Shown piece by piece: positions 27,815-37,768 of a stretch of DNA of 64,000 nucleotides. Origin of the DNA: Paenibacillus sp. FSL R5-0766 (lineage in GTDB: Bacteria; Bacillota; Bacilli; Paenibacillales; Paenibacillaceae); the NCBI RefSeq assembly GCF_037971845.1, contig NZ_CP150227.1, forward strand, positions 3,100,001 to 3,164,000, written 5' to 3'. The stretch's first letter is position 1, and each line of letters opens with the position of its first letter. The position numbers were made by a program, and so were the translations under genes. The notes under the pieces were generated by a model. The model made no database searches, had not been told where the DNA came from, and was given only the letters and a program-made list of their open reading frames with translations.

Positions 27815-27936
27815 AACTTAAAATGAAAGAGTAGTTTCAACTTCAATCCGTTGATGGTCAGACAGGTTATACATGGACCGTGACCTACGGAGGTTATGTA
27901 ACCTATTAATTAATAATGAAATAATACTAATCATCC

Positions 27937-27990
27937 AAAAACAGCCGTTCCATCTGGAGTTTCACATCCAAATCGGCGGCTGTTTTGATT
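27937..27990. terminator. Bidirectional terminator between the P450 and collagen-like genes
   Basis: AAAAACAGCCG / CGGCTGTTTT arms with a structured loop of about 30 bases. Confidence 0.75.
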
Positions 27991-28019
27991 AGGCGTTTTG
28001 TAAGAACGAGTAATGATTC

Positions 28020-29480
<1,461 letters not shown>

Positions 29481-29513
29481 GTTTTTCACTCCTTTTCTCA
29501 AAAATTGAAATTA

Positions 29514-29528
29514 AGTGTGATTCACACT
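29514..29528. promoter_or_regulatory. Perfect palindrome upstream of the collagen-like gene
   Basis: AGTGTGA-T-TCACACT, 34 bases ahead of the TTG start. It could be a repressor site or an mRNA hairpin. No regulator is known for it. Confidence 0.4.
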
Positions 29529-29667
29529 GATGTTATGTTTATTCGGAGACAGGGAAAAGTTCCCTACTTTCTCAGAATCAAATGTATATAAGGTAATAAT
29601 TAAAAAAGAGGTTGTTATGATGACTCTGATATGAAAATGCTTTCAAATAAAAAGTGAAATATTATGA

Positions 29668-29718
29668 TTGACAGTACTGATCTGAACGGGTTTAATTATA
29701 TAGACCGATTGTTATAAT
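29668..29718 (+). promoter_or_regulatory. Promoter and LmrA/QdoR-like operator of the TetR-MFS pair
   Basis: TTGACA (29668-29673), a 17-base spacer and TTTAAT (29691-29696) make a near-consensus promoter. Overlapping its -10 is an inverted repeat ATTATA (29695)...TATAAT (29713). Its left half, ATTATATAGACCG, matches the LmrA/QdoR box of B. subtilis as I remember it. Autorepression by the TetR product is the simple reading. Confidence 0.6.
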
Positions 29719-29740
29719 TATTTGAAGGAAGTGGCTTTCG

Positions 29741-30328
29741 TTGAGTGAAAAGTCTAATGCTAGAGAGTCTATTGTCAGCACAGCAGCGAGACTGTTTTTT
29801 TCACAAGGATATCATGCGACCGGTCTGAATCAGATCATCAAAGAGAGTAGTACGCCGAAAGGGTCGTTGTATCATTATTTCCCGCAAGGCAAGGAAGAGC
29901 TCGCGCACGAGTGTATTCAAAAAGCCAATGAACATATCCTGCTGACATTTGAGAAAACATTTGCAGCCCATGATAATACGGGGGACGCCATTCAGAGATT
30001 TATTCATGATTTGGCTCATGAAACAGAAGCAGCCGGGTTTACCGGATTTCTGCCATTCAGCTTCTGGGCAGCGGTGGAGACCTCGTGTATTAGTCAGCAG
30101 TTGCGTATTGCATGTCAGGGTGTATTTGCAGATTGGCAGGATGTCATTAAGAAACATCTGATTCTGGATGGTGTTGGTGAAGAGAAGGCGCGGGAGACAG
30201 CACTTCTGATCATTTCTTTGATGGAGGGAGCACTGATTATCAGCCTGACGAATCAGGATAAACAGCCTCTGCTGACGGCTGCTGAGTATTTGTCGGTTGT
30301 GACGAAGAACGCCAAACAGATTCAATAA
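29741..30328 (+). CDS. TetR/AcrR family repressor, LmrA/YxaF-like
   Basis: A 195-residue repressor. The N-terminal TetR helix-turn-helix is clear (ARESIVSTAARLFFSQGYHATGLNQIIKESSTPKGSLYHYFPQGKEEL, residues 6-54). The C-terminal ligand domain resembles the LmrA/YxaF subgroup, which answers to lincomycin-type drugs or flavonoids in B. subtilis. The start is TTG 29741 with GAAGGAAG ahead. It is followed within 60 bases by a 14-helix MFS exporter, the same order as lmrA-lmrB, so it should repress both. The inducer is not known. Confidence 0.88.
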   Translation: MSEKSNARESIVSTAARLFFSQGYHATGLNQIIKESSTPKGSLYHYFPQGKEELAHECIQKANEHILLTFEKTFAAHDNTGDAIQRFIHDLAHETEAAGFTGFLPFSFWAAVETSCISQQLRIACQGVFADWQDVIKKHLILDGVGEEKARETALLIISLMEGALIISLTNQDKQPLLTAAEYLSVVTKNAKQIQ

Positions 30329-30384
30329 TTTATACCAAGAGACAGAGAAAAAGAAAGTTCGATACGTTTGAGGAGGATGGGATC

Positions 30385-31878
30385 GTGGAGGTTTCCATGA
30401 AGGCTGGTTCTGCACAGAATCAACAAGAAACAAAGCAATACAAGGTATTTCCGATTTTGTTCGCGATGCTGCTGAGCGGCTTTATTGGTCTGTTTGGAGA
30501 AACGGCATTAAACGTGGCATTGACGCCACTTATGGCTCTACTGGAAGTAGGTCCTACAACGATTCAATGGTTAACTACAGGTTACTTGCTTGTGTTGGGA
30601 ATCCTGGTACCGGTATCCGGTATGCTGTTGCAGTGGTTTACCACAAGACAGTTGTTTACAACATCTTTGATTTTCTCGATTGCAGGAACATTTGTTGCTG
30701 CACTTGCACCTAGCTTCGAAATTTTGTTGGTGGCACGGGTGCTGCAGGCGATAGGTACAGCGCTATTGTTGCCACTGATGTTTAACACTATATTGGTTAT
30801 TTTCCCGATTGAAAAACGTGGTGCGGCCATGGGATTGATCGGTTTGGTTATCATGTTTGCGCCAGCAAGTGGTCCGAGTATCTCCGGTCTGATCCTGGCT
30901 AATCTGAGCTGGCATTGGATCTTCTGGATCTCCTTGCCGTTCTTCCTGATCTCACTGGTATGCGGCTTGTTGTTCTTGCCGAATATTTCGAAATTGACCA
31001 AGCCCAAAATTGACATACTGTCCATTATCCTTTCTACCCTTGGTTTTGGTGGTATCGTATACGGCTTCAGTAGTGCAGGGGGACACGGGGAAACTGGCGG
31101 AGGCTGGACGAGTCCGGTCGTTGTTGCCACTCTCGTTATTGGTGTGTTGTCCTTGCTGTTATTCAGTATCCGTCAGTTGAGAATGAAACAGCCAATGATG
31201 GATCTGCGAGCGTTCAAATATCCGATGTTTACGATTGGCTTGATCCTGATATTCATCTGTATGATGATGATGCTGTCATCCATGCTGATCCTGCCAATGT
31301 ATCTGCAACAAGGTATGGCCGTTACAGCGTTAACTGCCGGACTGGTTCTATTGCCGGGCAGTTTGCTGAATGGTTTACTGTCTCCGGTCATGGGCCGACT
31401 GTTTGACAAGTTCGGTCCGAAGTGGCTTGTGATTATTGGTCTGGCTGTCGTAACGGTGGTACTCTTCATGTACACTGGAATTACACCAACAACGACACTG
31501 GCCAAAATTATTACGCTGCATGTGTTCATGATGGTTGGAATCTCGATGATTATGATGCCTGCACAGACGAATGGTCTGAACCAATTGCCACGTGAGTACT
31601 ATCCTCACGGTACTGCCATCATGAATACGTTGCAACAGGTTTCCGGAGCGATCGGTACGGCTGTTGCGGTAAGTATACTGAGCGCAGGTCAATCCCGCTT
31701 CTTGAGCGGAGTGGCGAACCCGGAAAGTCCTGAGAATCAACTGGCAGGTTTCACGTCAGGTGTACAGAATGCGTTTGTATTCGCATTAGTTCTGTCGATT
31801 ATCGGTCTGATTACTTCACTCTTTGTGAAACGGGTCAAAGTAGGATCAACGCCAGGACAACAAGGTCCTATGCATTAA
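30385..31878 (+). CDS. DHA2-family MFS multidrug exporter, LmrB-like
   Basis: A 497-residue proton-driven efflux permease with about fourteen hydrophobic segments. The LNVALTPLMALLEVGPTTIQWLTTGYLL motif after the first helix, the motif-C-like GLVIMFAPASGPSISGLI and the late NTLQQVSGAIGTAVAVSIL are typical of the EmrB/QacA group, and overall it looks closest to LmrB. GTG 30385 is preceded by AGGAGG at 30371. ATG 30397 (MKAGSAQ) with GGAGG six bases ahead is an equally good start. It is co-transcribed with the TetR gene, and a strong terminator follows. Lincosamides or puromycin are candidate substrates by family only. Confidence 0.9.
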   Translation: MEVSMKAGSAQNQQETKQYKVFPILFAMLLSGFIGLFGETALNVALTPLMALLEVGPTTIQWLTTGYLLVLGILVPVSGMLLQWFTTRQLFTTSLIFSIAGTFVAALAPSFEILLVARVLQAIGTALLLPLMFNTILVIFPIEKRGAAMGLIGLVIMFAPASGPSISGLILANLSWHWIFWISLPFFLISLVCGLLFLPNISKLTKPKIDILSIILSTLGFGGIVYGFSSAGGHGETGGGWTSPVVVATLVIGVLSLLLFSIRQLRMKQPMMDLRAFKYPMFTIGLILIFICMMMMLSSMLILPMYLQQGMAVTALTAGLVLLPGSLLNGLLSPVMGRLFDKFGPKWLVIIGLAVVTVVLFMYTGITPTTTLAKIITLHVFMMVGISMIMMPAQTNGLNQLPREYYPHGTAIMNTLQQVSGAIGTAVAVSILSAGQSRFLSGVANPESPENQLAGFTSGVQNAFVFALVLSIIGLITSLFVKRVKVGSTPGQQGPMH

Positions 31879-31914
31879 TCCATTAACTAACAATAATAAT
31901 TAGATATTGTATAA

Positions 31915-31957
31915 GAGCGATGTGTCCCCTAACTTTAAGGACGCATCGCTTTTTTTG
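31915..31957 (+). terminator. Terminator after the TetR-MFS operon
   Basis: GAGCGATG-GTCC / GGAC-CATCGCT stem followed by seven T residues. Confidence 0.9.
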
Positions 31958-32174
31958 TATTTATTCATCCTGCGGTTCTACTGTTCTGTAACACTTGCTA
32001 TGCTGATATACTCGCTTCTCGCCAGTCTGCGACATCATCTAGGCATGAGTTTCATATTAATAATCAAGGAACAGCTCCCAGCACAAATGTTTTACAACTG
32101 TCGATACGTCACGGATTGTTCAAGCAGAGGAAGAAAACGAAGAATAAGCTCTCATGGGGAAAGGAGTTGTACAG

Positions 32175-33002
32175 ATGGGTATAGCTTATAAAACAACTGT
32201 TTTTAACAGCAAAACGGCCATATTCCTGGCCGCAATGAGCTATCAGACGTACCCGTTATTTTTTGAGGGAAAGCTGGTCTTACCGAAAGGATTTAAGCTT
32301 CGATCTACGATTCGCGCTTCTGCCGACGTCGAGAATCCTACGGAGCTTGTATTCGGATTTATTGCCGAGTCACGGGATCAAATCGTTGTTGCGTTTAGAG
32401 GGTACGCTTCGTATCCGGCGGACCTTCTTGCTTCGTATGATATCTTTCAGATCGCGTATCCTTTCGTCCAAAACGGAGGGAAAACCTCGCGTGGCTTTAC
32501 ATGCTTGTATCGCTCAACCCGAAACGACTTGATCCGTGAATTAAAAAAGTTCTCGACAGCTAAAAGGCTGTATATTACCGGCCACAACTACGGCGGAGCT
32601 TTGGCCACGCTTGCCGCTTTGGATATTTCGGTAAACACCGGGTTTAAACATCCGTTCGTTTATACGTACGGCAGTCCGCGCATCGGAGATCCCAAATTCG
32701 TTTCCCGCTTTAACAGTACAGTTAAACACAGTGCGCGAATCGTCAACATTCATGACACTTTCCCGACGTTCCCGGCCCGCAGGTATCCGCCTCCCTTTAC
32801 AAAGAGAGGGATTACTTATCAGCATGTAAAAACGAAGGTACCCATCTCTTTTCAACTGAACAATGTGTCGCGCAACGACTCGATTGCTTGCTATTTTAAC
32901 AAGCTCAGCCAAAAGAATCTCGAATTTGCCAAAGCGCTATGCCACAAAAACCCGGGCTTCTGTCCCGATACCGGTATGTGCTTTCCGTATCAGGGATGCT
33001 AG
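32175..33002 (+). CDS. Class 3 lipase-like protein lacking the catalytic serine
   Basis: A 275-residue alpha/beta-hydrolase of the fungal-type lipase (Lipase_3) family without a signal peptide. The family nucleophile motif GHSLGG is here GHNYGG, so the serine is N138. The surrounding elements are kept: GYASYPADLLASYDIFQ, the aspartate in GSPRIGDPKF, VNIHDTFP, and a C-terminal tail with NPGFCPDTGMCFPYQGC. It should not hydrolyse esters by the usual mechanism. ATG 32175 has AAAGGAG nine bases ahead. The next gene, 37 bases downstream, is a close paralogue with the serine, so this is a duplicate that may bind substrate or assist the active copy. Confidence 0.85.
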   Translation: MGIAYKTTVFNSKTAIFLAAMSYQTYPLFFEGKLVLPKGFKLRSTIRASADVENPTELVFGFIAESRDQIVVAFRGYASYPADLLASYDIFQIAYPFVQNGGKTSRGFTCLYRSTRNDLIRELKKFSTAKRLYITGHNYGGALATLAALDISVNTGFKHPFVYTYGSPRIGDPKFVSRFNSTVKHSARIVNIHDTFPTFPARRYPPPFTKRGITYQHVKTKVPISFQLNNVSRNDSIACYFNKLSQKNLEFAKALCHKNPGFCPDTGMCFPYQGC

Positions 33003-33039
33003 AGTTTGAAGCCTTGAAATATAAGGAGGAGCTACATTT

Positions 33040-33885
33040 ATGGAACTTCCAGGCAAGTACAGTAGCGAGGATGCGATTTTGCTTGCGGCAATGCTCAATC
33101 AGGCGTACCGACTTTTTGAGAAGGAAAAGGTTATTCTGCCACAAGGCTATACTCTTCGATTCAACATTCTCGCACTGGCCGGTGTCGAGGAGCCCGAACT
33201 AGAAGTATTCGGCTTCATCGCGGAGTCGAAAGACAAGGTTGTAATTATTTATAGAGGAACCCGAACCTTTAAGGACAATGAGTCAGATCAAGACCTTTTT
33301 CAGATTCCGTATCCTTTTGTCAGAAATGTTGGAAAGACTCATCGCGGATTTACATGTATTTACCAATCAGCAAGAGAAAAAATGATCGAGGAATTGAACA
33401 AGCTTTCTACGAACAAACGACTGTTTGTTGCAGGCCACAGCTTGGGAGGAGCTTTAGCCGTATTGACTGCTTTGGATATTGCGGTGAACACCAGGTTTAA
33501 ACATCCGGTCGTGTATACATATGGCAGCCCACGTGTCGCAGACCCGGAATTTGCATCCTCTTTCAACGAAACGGTAAAAAACAGTTTTCGTATAGTGAAT
33601 GTGCACGACATCATTCCGACTTTGCCAGCTAAGACCTATCCGCCTCCACTTACAAAGAACGGACTATTTTATCGGCATGTGAATACAAAGGTTCCGCTCT
33701 CTTTCCAGCTGAACAGTTTGCCCGTTCGCAATCATGAGATTGTCTGTTATTTCAAATTCCTCAGCCGGCAGAATCCTGGTTATACAAAAGCGTTATGTAC
33801 GGATAACCCGGGGTTTTGTCCTGATACGGGATTATGTGTTCCATTTATAGGGATATGCAGTGCGCAGGAAGAAGACGAGGAATAA
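33040..33885 (+). CDS. Class 3 (fungal-type) lipase
   Basis: A 281-residue Lipase_3 family hydrolase predicted to cleave acylglycerols or phospholipids. The nucleophile elbow is GHSLGGALA with S134. The aspartate in GSPRVADPEF and a histidine near the end (VNVHDIIP or FYRHVNTKVP) complete the triad, and IIYRGTRTFKD is the oxyanion-side strand. The tail NPGFCPDTGLCVPFIGIC has three cysteines, shared with the paralogue upstream. No signal peptide or membrane anchor is visible, which is odd for a lipase. AAGGAGG precedes ATG 33040. The two genes probably form an operon ended by the terminator at 33890. Confidence 0.9.
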   Translation: MELPGKYSSEDAILLAAMLNQAYRLFEKEKVILPQGYTLRFNILALAGVEEPELEVFGFIAESKDKVVIIYRGTRTFKDNESDQDLFQIPYPFVRNVGKTHRGFTCIYQSAREKMIEELNKLSTNKRLFVAGHSLGGALAVLTALDIAVNTRFKHPVVYTYGSPRVADPEFASSFNETVKNSFRIVNVHDIIPTLPAKTYPPPLTKNGLFYRHVNTKVPLSFQLNSLPVRNHEIVCYFKFLSRQNPGYTKALCTDNPGFCPDTGLCVPFIGICSAQEEDEE

Positions 33886-33889
33886 GTCC

Positions 33890-33926
33890 AAAACCCCAAA
33901 GATATTGGAGACTCTTTGGGGTTTCT
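33890..33926 (+). terminator. Terminator after the lipase pair
   Basis: AACCCCAAAGA / TCTTTGGGGTT stem with a ten-base loop and T-rich tail. Confidence 0.85.
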
Positions 33927-33965
33927 TTCTTGATATAGAGCAGTTGTACTTTAATTGGGTGTACG

Positions 33966-34943
33966 TTACTTCTTCACCAGGGCCAATATCTCGTCCGCAA
34001 CGAGGTCAGGGCGATATTGATGGATGTAGTGATCGGTATCTTTAATGGTTACCTGTTTAGATTCATCTGACCAAGATTTGAATTCTAATTGGGATTTATC
34101 CCATTCGGGTTCACTTGCACCAAGGTAATCAGCCGTCAGTATGGTGAGTGGAAACGGTAAGGTTTGCTTGTGATCTACAACCACTTTGGCATTGGCAGCT
34201 ATTTCACGTAATTCATCCAACGTGTTCACATTACCATAGTTGTGCAACAGCGCTGTTGTATCCAATTTTTTCAGATCATCGGGTACAAGTTTCAGTTCAT
34301 TACGATTGGCATTGGAGGTTTCGACAACCAAGTCAGATTGCATCGAGAGGCGGAATAGTCCGGTTTGGATACGTAATTTATTCGCAAAACCACCGATTGT
34401 GTCTGCCAAAGTGTCATCGTCATTCGAATAATATTCGGGGCTTCCGCCATCAATCATGACGATACCCTTGACGAGATCCGGGTATTTTTGTGCGAAACGG
34501 ATGGTTTCCAGCGAGCCGAGTGAATGTCCAACTAATACATAAGGTGGCTTCTGTCCAGATACCTGCAACAACTCGTGTAATTCTTCAGCTACGGTATCGA
34601 CATCACGTTTCTTATCGGTCTGATCGCTATATCCATAGCCGAATCGGTCATATACAGCGAATTTTGTGTTGGGAGCAAGCTTTTCATATAATGGATAATA
34701 ATCTACATAGGGATTAGCGGTACCCCAGCCGGAGGCGAGCACGACTGTTACATCGCCTTCTCCACCAGTATATAGATGCATATTGTCACCATGTACGTTG
34801 TACAGTTTTCCAGGGGGTACGAGTATTTTGGCATCCTGCCTTAAACCCACTTGTTGGTAAATCACACCAGTACCTAGAAGCAACAGAATTACCGCCAGGT
34901 CGAATATCAAAAATTTAACTAATCTTTTGCGCCATTTCTTCAT
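33966..34943 (-). CDS. Membrane-anchored alpha/beta hydrolase
   Basis: A 325-residue hydrolase with one N-terminal hydrophobic anchor (about residues 9-30), placing the catalytic domain outside the membrane. The core shows the oxyanion region LASGWGTANP, FAVYDRFGYGYSD, the nucleophile elbow VGHSLGSLE, an acidic residue in the LTADYLG region and the late histidine in IKDTDHYIHQ. Together these make a complete Ser-Asp-His triad. The substrate cannot be predicted. ATG 34943 on the minus strand is a clear start. It converges on the lipase pair but is a different family and shows no operon link to it. Confidence 0.88.
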   Translation of the reverse strand: MKKWRKRLVKFLIFDLAVILLLLGTGVIYQQVGLRQDAKILVPPGKLYNVHGDNMHLYTGGEGDVTVVLASGWGTANPYVDYYPLYEKLAPNTKFAVYDRFGYGYSDQTDKKRDVDTVAEELHELLQVSGQKPPYVLVGHSLGSLETIRFAQKYPDLVKGIVMIDGGSPEYYSNDDDTLADTIGGFANKLRIQTGLFRLSMQSDLVVETSNANRNELKLVPDDLKKLDTTALLHNYGNVNTLDELREIAANAKVVVDHKQTLPFPLTILTADYLGASEPEWDKSQLEFKSWSDESKQVTIKDTDHYIHQYRPDLVADEILALVKK

Positions 34944-35337
34944 GTTTTCTCACATACTCTCCATGTATTTTCTCTATCATATATGCCCAATCTTATAGGA
35001 TAGAAAACAGAGTCTTAATTCTATCTTAATTAACCGAAAATTGTATATCAACGGCTAATGAATTAAGATATAGCTACGATATAAGTTGAACTAAAGAATA
35101 TTTACACTACTCACTCCGATGACAGAATATCCTTCCGATCGCTGTTATCCCCAGATTTTTTTTGATTCACTTTTATAAAGGTGAAAATCTGGTGATAAAG
35201 GCGAACGCTCCGCTTCTTCAGGGCTATTTCTGTCCTCTGCGTTCTAGTGTTAATGTGTAGTTCACCTGATATAGTTGAATTTATATTATTCAAATGTTGA
35301 GACACAGAATGATTATATAGAACAGAAGGTATGTATA
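34944..35337. other. Divergent AT-rich intergenic region
   Basis: About 390 bases between the alpha/beta hydrolase and the metallo-hydrolase genes. The clearest structure is an imperfect hairpin from CCAGATT (35151) to AATCTGG (35186-35192) with an inner TTCAC / GTGAA pair. No RNA family or convincing ORF was recognised. Confidence 0.4.
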
Positions 35338-36315
35338 ATGACAAAATACGAAAATCAGCTCCCGACATCGGCAGGCATGAACTTCAAGTCCCTGATCAGT
35401 ATATTGAGAGATTCCATGCGTGGCAATGTCGAGCGGAGGCCATCTGGCACGATGCCTATGGAGATATGTGAACCTGCTGAAACCTTCAGTGCATCCGATA
35501 ATCCACAGGTTACATGGTTCGGACATTCGGCTTTTTTACTTGAAATCGAAGGGCATAGGTTACTCTTTGATCCGATGCTGGGCAATCGTCCATCACCTGT
35601 ATCCTGGGTGGGTACCAAACGTTACAGCACCAATCTACCGATTCAACCGGAAGATTTCCCAACGCTGGATGCAATCATTATATCGCATGATCATTATGAC
35701 CATCTGGATTATGACTCCATCCGCAGATTGAAGGATAAAACAAAGCGATTTATCGTACCGCTTGGGGTACGTCGACGGCTGATTCAACTGGGTGTGCCTT
35801 CGGAACAGATTACCGAGCATGACTGGTGGGATGAGTTATCGTTCAAAGGTTTAACATTCGCTTGCACGCCAGCGCGACATTTCTCAGGCAGAGGTTTATT
35901 TGACCGTAATTCTACCTTATGGTGTTCGTGGGTCATCGCTGGACAACATACAAAGGTATTCTTTAGTGGTGACAGCGGATATGGTCCTCATTTCAAGGAA
36001 ATTGGCAGTAAATACGGTCCATTTGACCTCACCATGATGGAATGTGGGCAATATGACGAGCGGTGGTCCAACATTCACATGATGCCGGAAGAAACGGTGC
36101 AAGCGCATTTGGATGTAGGGGGTAAGTTGCTCATCCCGATTCATTGGGCCGCATTCACGCTGGCCTATCATGCCTGGAATGAACCGGTTGAACGGATTAC
36201 GAAGGCTGCACATGCTTTGAACGTTAAGATTGCAACTCCCAAAATCGGCGAGAAGGTTGTTCTTCATACGGAGGATTACCCTACACATCCATGGTGGAGA
36301 CCGGAATTAGGATAA
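35338..36315 (+). CDS. Metallo-beta-lactamase fold hydrolase, NAPE-PLD/UlaG-like
   Basis: A 325-residue zinc hydrolase. The metal-binding signature HDHYDHLD is clear, with upstream TWFGHSAFLLEIEGHRLLFDPMLG and downstream ARHFSGRG, FFSGDSGYG and IPIHWAAF supplying further ligands. This arrangement is that of the UlaG/NAPE-PLD-like branch, which includes phosphodiesterases and lactonases; the true substrate is unknown. I start at ATG 35338 because GAAGG lies eight bases ahead; the frame is open for 21 codons upstream without a ribosome-binding site. No signal peptide. Monocistronic between two terminators. Confidence 0.88.
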   Translation: MTKYENQLPTSAGMNFKSLISILRDSMRGNVERRPSGTMPMEICEPAETFSASDNPQVTWFGHSAFLLEIEGHRLLFDPMLGNRPSPVSWVGTKRYSTNLPIQPEDFPTLDAIIISHDHYDHLDYDSIRRLKDKTKRFIVPLGVRRRLIQLGVPSEQITEHDWWDELSFKGLTFACTPARHFSGRGLFDRNSTLWCSWVIAGQHTKVFFSGDSGYGPHFKEIGSKYGPFDLTMMECGQYDERWSNIHMMPEETVQAHLDVGGKLLIPIHWAAFTLAYHAWNEPVERITKAAHALNVKIATPKIGEKVVLHTEDYPTHPWWRPELG

Positions 36316-36317
36316 AA

Positions 36318-36358
36318 ATAAAAGCGTTCAGCTCATCGAATGAGTGGACGCTTTTTCT
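36318..36358. terminator. Bidirectional terminator between the metallo-hydrolase and lysE-like genes
   Basis: AAAAGCGT-CAGCTCAT / ATGAGTGG-ACGCTTTTT with A and T runs. Confidence 0.85.
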
Positions 36359-36366
36359 ATTGCATT

Positions 36367-36948
36367 TTACATCAGGATTGATAGTGCACTGTAAATTAAC
36401 AACATACCCATGACGATATTAACAGGACGCTCGTATCTTAATAGAAAGCTCTGGAATAACATGCCACCGAACGCCCAGGTCATATTGGCACTAATACCGA
36501 TGAAGGTGAGCAGCAAGGAAAATACAATTAAATGAACATGGGACTGCCCAAGAGGCAGAACAAAAACAGATATGGCAGTAAGCCCATACAGAATGACTTT
36601 GGGATTGATGAATTGCAGGGTGAACCCAAATAGAAATGAATAATGATTGACCTTGTTTTCTTGCCCATCTGCAGGTTTACTTCGCATGATTTTGAGCGCC
36701 AGATAGAGCATATACACACATCCTAACACGTTTAAGACGGGTGTGATCCTGGGAATATATTGATGAAGAATAAGGTTGAAATAACTGGACAGAAACATAA
36801 TAAGCAGGCAGCCGGCTGCGACTCCACTAATAAACGGAAGGGTCTTGCGGAACCCCTGATTTCTGGCATGCGTCATGGAAATGATATTGTTGGGTCCGGG
36901 TGTAAATGAAGCAATAATTGCATAGGTCACTAAAGGTATAATGTTCAT
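36367..36948 (-). CDS. LysE/RhtB family amino acid exporter
   Basis: A 193-residue membrane protein with six hydrophobic segments. The diagnostic N-terminal SFTPGPNNIISMTHARNQGFRKTLPFISGVAAG matches the LysE/RhtB signature, and FINPKVILYGLTAI sits before the later helices. Members export basic amino acids, threonine, homoserine lactones or related compounds. It is divergent from an XRE-cupin regulator gene with two related palindromes in the 130-base gap, so exporter and regulator probably form one unit. The substrate is not predictable. Confidence 0.9.
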   Translation of the reverse strand: MNIIPLVTYAIIASFTPGPNNIISMTHARNQGFRKTLPFISGVAAGCLLIMFLSSYFNLILHQYIPRITPVLNVLGCVYMLYLALKIMRSKPADGQENKVNHYSFLFGFTLQFINPKVILYGLTAISVFVLPLGQSHVHLIVFSLLLTFIGISANMTWAFGGMLFQSFLLRYERPVNIVMGMLLIYSALSILM

Positions 36949-36993
36949 GGTTCCTCCACGTTTTCTTGGTTGTGTGATATAATGACCGGAAAT

Positions 36994-37009
36994 GTACGTT
37001 ATAACGTAC
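36994..37009. promoter_or_regulatory. Palindromic operator 1 between lysE-like and XRE-cupin genes
   Basis: GTACGTTATAACGTAC is a perfect 16-base palindrome in the shared promoter region. A related copy lies 38 bases away. It is the expected binding site of the divergent XRE regulator. Confidence 0.65.
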
Positions 37010-37031
37010 GGTCTTTATTATTGTACAACAT

Positions 37032-37047
37032 GTGCGTTATATAGCAC
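37032..37047. promoter_or_regulatory. Palindromic operator 2 between lysE-like and XRE-cupin genes
   Basis: GTGCGTTATATAGCAC keeps the GT.CGTTATA core of operator 1 with imperfect symmetry. It lies 32 bases before the TTG start of the regulator gene. Confidence 0.6.
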
Positions 37048-37078
37048 AACATAATTATAAAACGAGGAGGATGGATTT

Positions 37079-37633
37079 TTGAAAAACATTAATAGTATTC
37101 TCGCTCAGAACCTGAAACAGCTTAGGGAACAAAGAAAACTCAGTCTGGACAAGGTCGCCGAAATGTCTGGTATTAGCAAGACCATGCTTGGTCAGATTGA
37201 ACGTGGTGAATCCAATCCATCGATTGCAACCGTATGGAAGATTGCTAATGGCCTGAAAACCTCATTTACTACTTTGATTCACGAGCCGAAGTCAGATACT
37301 ACCGTTGTAACGTGCGATGATATTCAAGTATTGATGGAAGACGAGGGCAGGATTCGAATATATCCGCATTTTCCTTTTGAAGAGGGTCGTCGTTTTGAAA
37401 TATATATGATGGAGATGGACTCTAAGTCTGAGTTGAATGCTGAACCGCATATCGAAGGTACGGAAGAATTTATCACGGTCTTTGAAGGGGAAGTTACGAT
37501 TCGGGTAGGGACGGAAGAATATATGGTGAACCAAGGGGAGTCGATACGTTTCCGAGCAGACAGGCCCCATGCCTATATTAATCCCGGTGCTAAGACGAAC
37601 AGATTAAACATGGTTATTCATTATTCGAAGTGA
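37079..37633 (+). CDS. XRE family regulator with cupin domain
   Basis: A 184-residue transcription factor. The N-terminal helix-turn-helix (LKQLREQRKLSLDKVAEMSGISKTMLGQIERGESNPSIATVWKIANGL, about residues 12-59) is joined to a C-terminal cupin barrel (about 105-180; EPHIEGTEEFITVFEGEVTIRVG, GESIRFRADRPHAYINPG) that probably binds a small ligand. The start is TTG 37079, eight bases after GAGGAGG. The divergent LysE-like gene and the paired palindromes suggest it senses the compound that LysE exports. Confidence 0.92.
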   Translation: MKNINSILAQNLKQLREQRKLSLDKVAEMSGISKTMLGQIERGESNPSIATVWKIANGLKTSFTTLIHEPKSDTTVVTCDDIQVLMEDEGRIRIYPHFPFEEGRRFEIYMMEMDSKSELNAEPHIEGTEEFITVFEGEVTIRVGTEEYMVNQGESIRFRADRPHAYINPGAKTNRLNMVIHYSK

Positions 37634-37634
37634 C

Positions 37635-37721
37635 AATAAAGCAGCCTGATGTAATGAACTGCAACTCCCTTGTTAGTCATGTCTCACAAAGGGTTCAGTT
37701 CAATACATTGGCTGCTTTATT
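37635..37721. terminator. Long imperfect inverted repeat, probable bidirectional terminator
   Basis: AATAAAGCAGCC (37635-37646) is the perfect complement of GGCTGCTTTATT (37710-37721). Inner arms (TGAACTG / CAGTTCA and CCCTT / AAGGG) extend the stem to about 30 bases per side. It starts two bases after the XRE stop and separates it from the converging arabinanase gene. It is longer than a usual terminator. Confidence 0.7.
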
Positions 37722-37768
37722 GATGTGTGCACTATGGAGCCCAACTGCTTGCGATAGGAGACCTTAAG

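Noticed and set aside
31958..32174. Small ORFs between the MFS terminator and the first lipase gene
   Set aside because: The open frame across 31907-32191 starts inside the terminator hairpin and runs into the lipase start; no independent ribosome-binding site.
35111..35368. 85-codon minus-strand frame in the intergenic region before the metallo-hydrolase
   Set aside because: Overlaps the start of that gene, lacks a ribosome-binding site and has no recognisable pattern.
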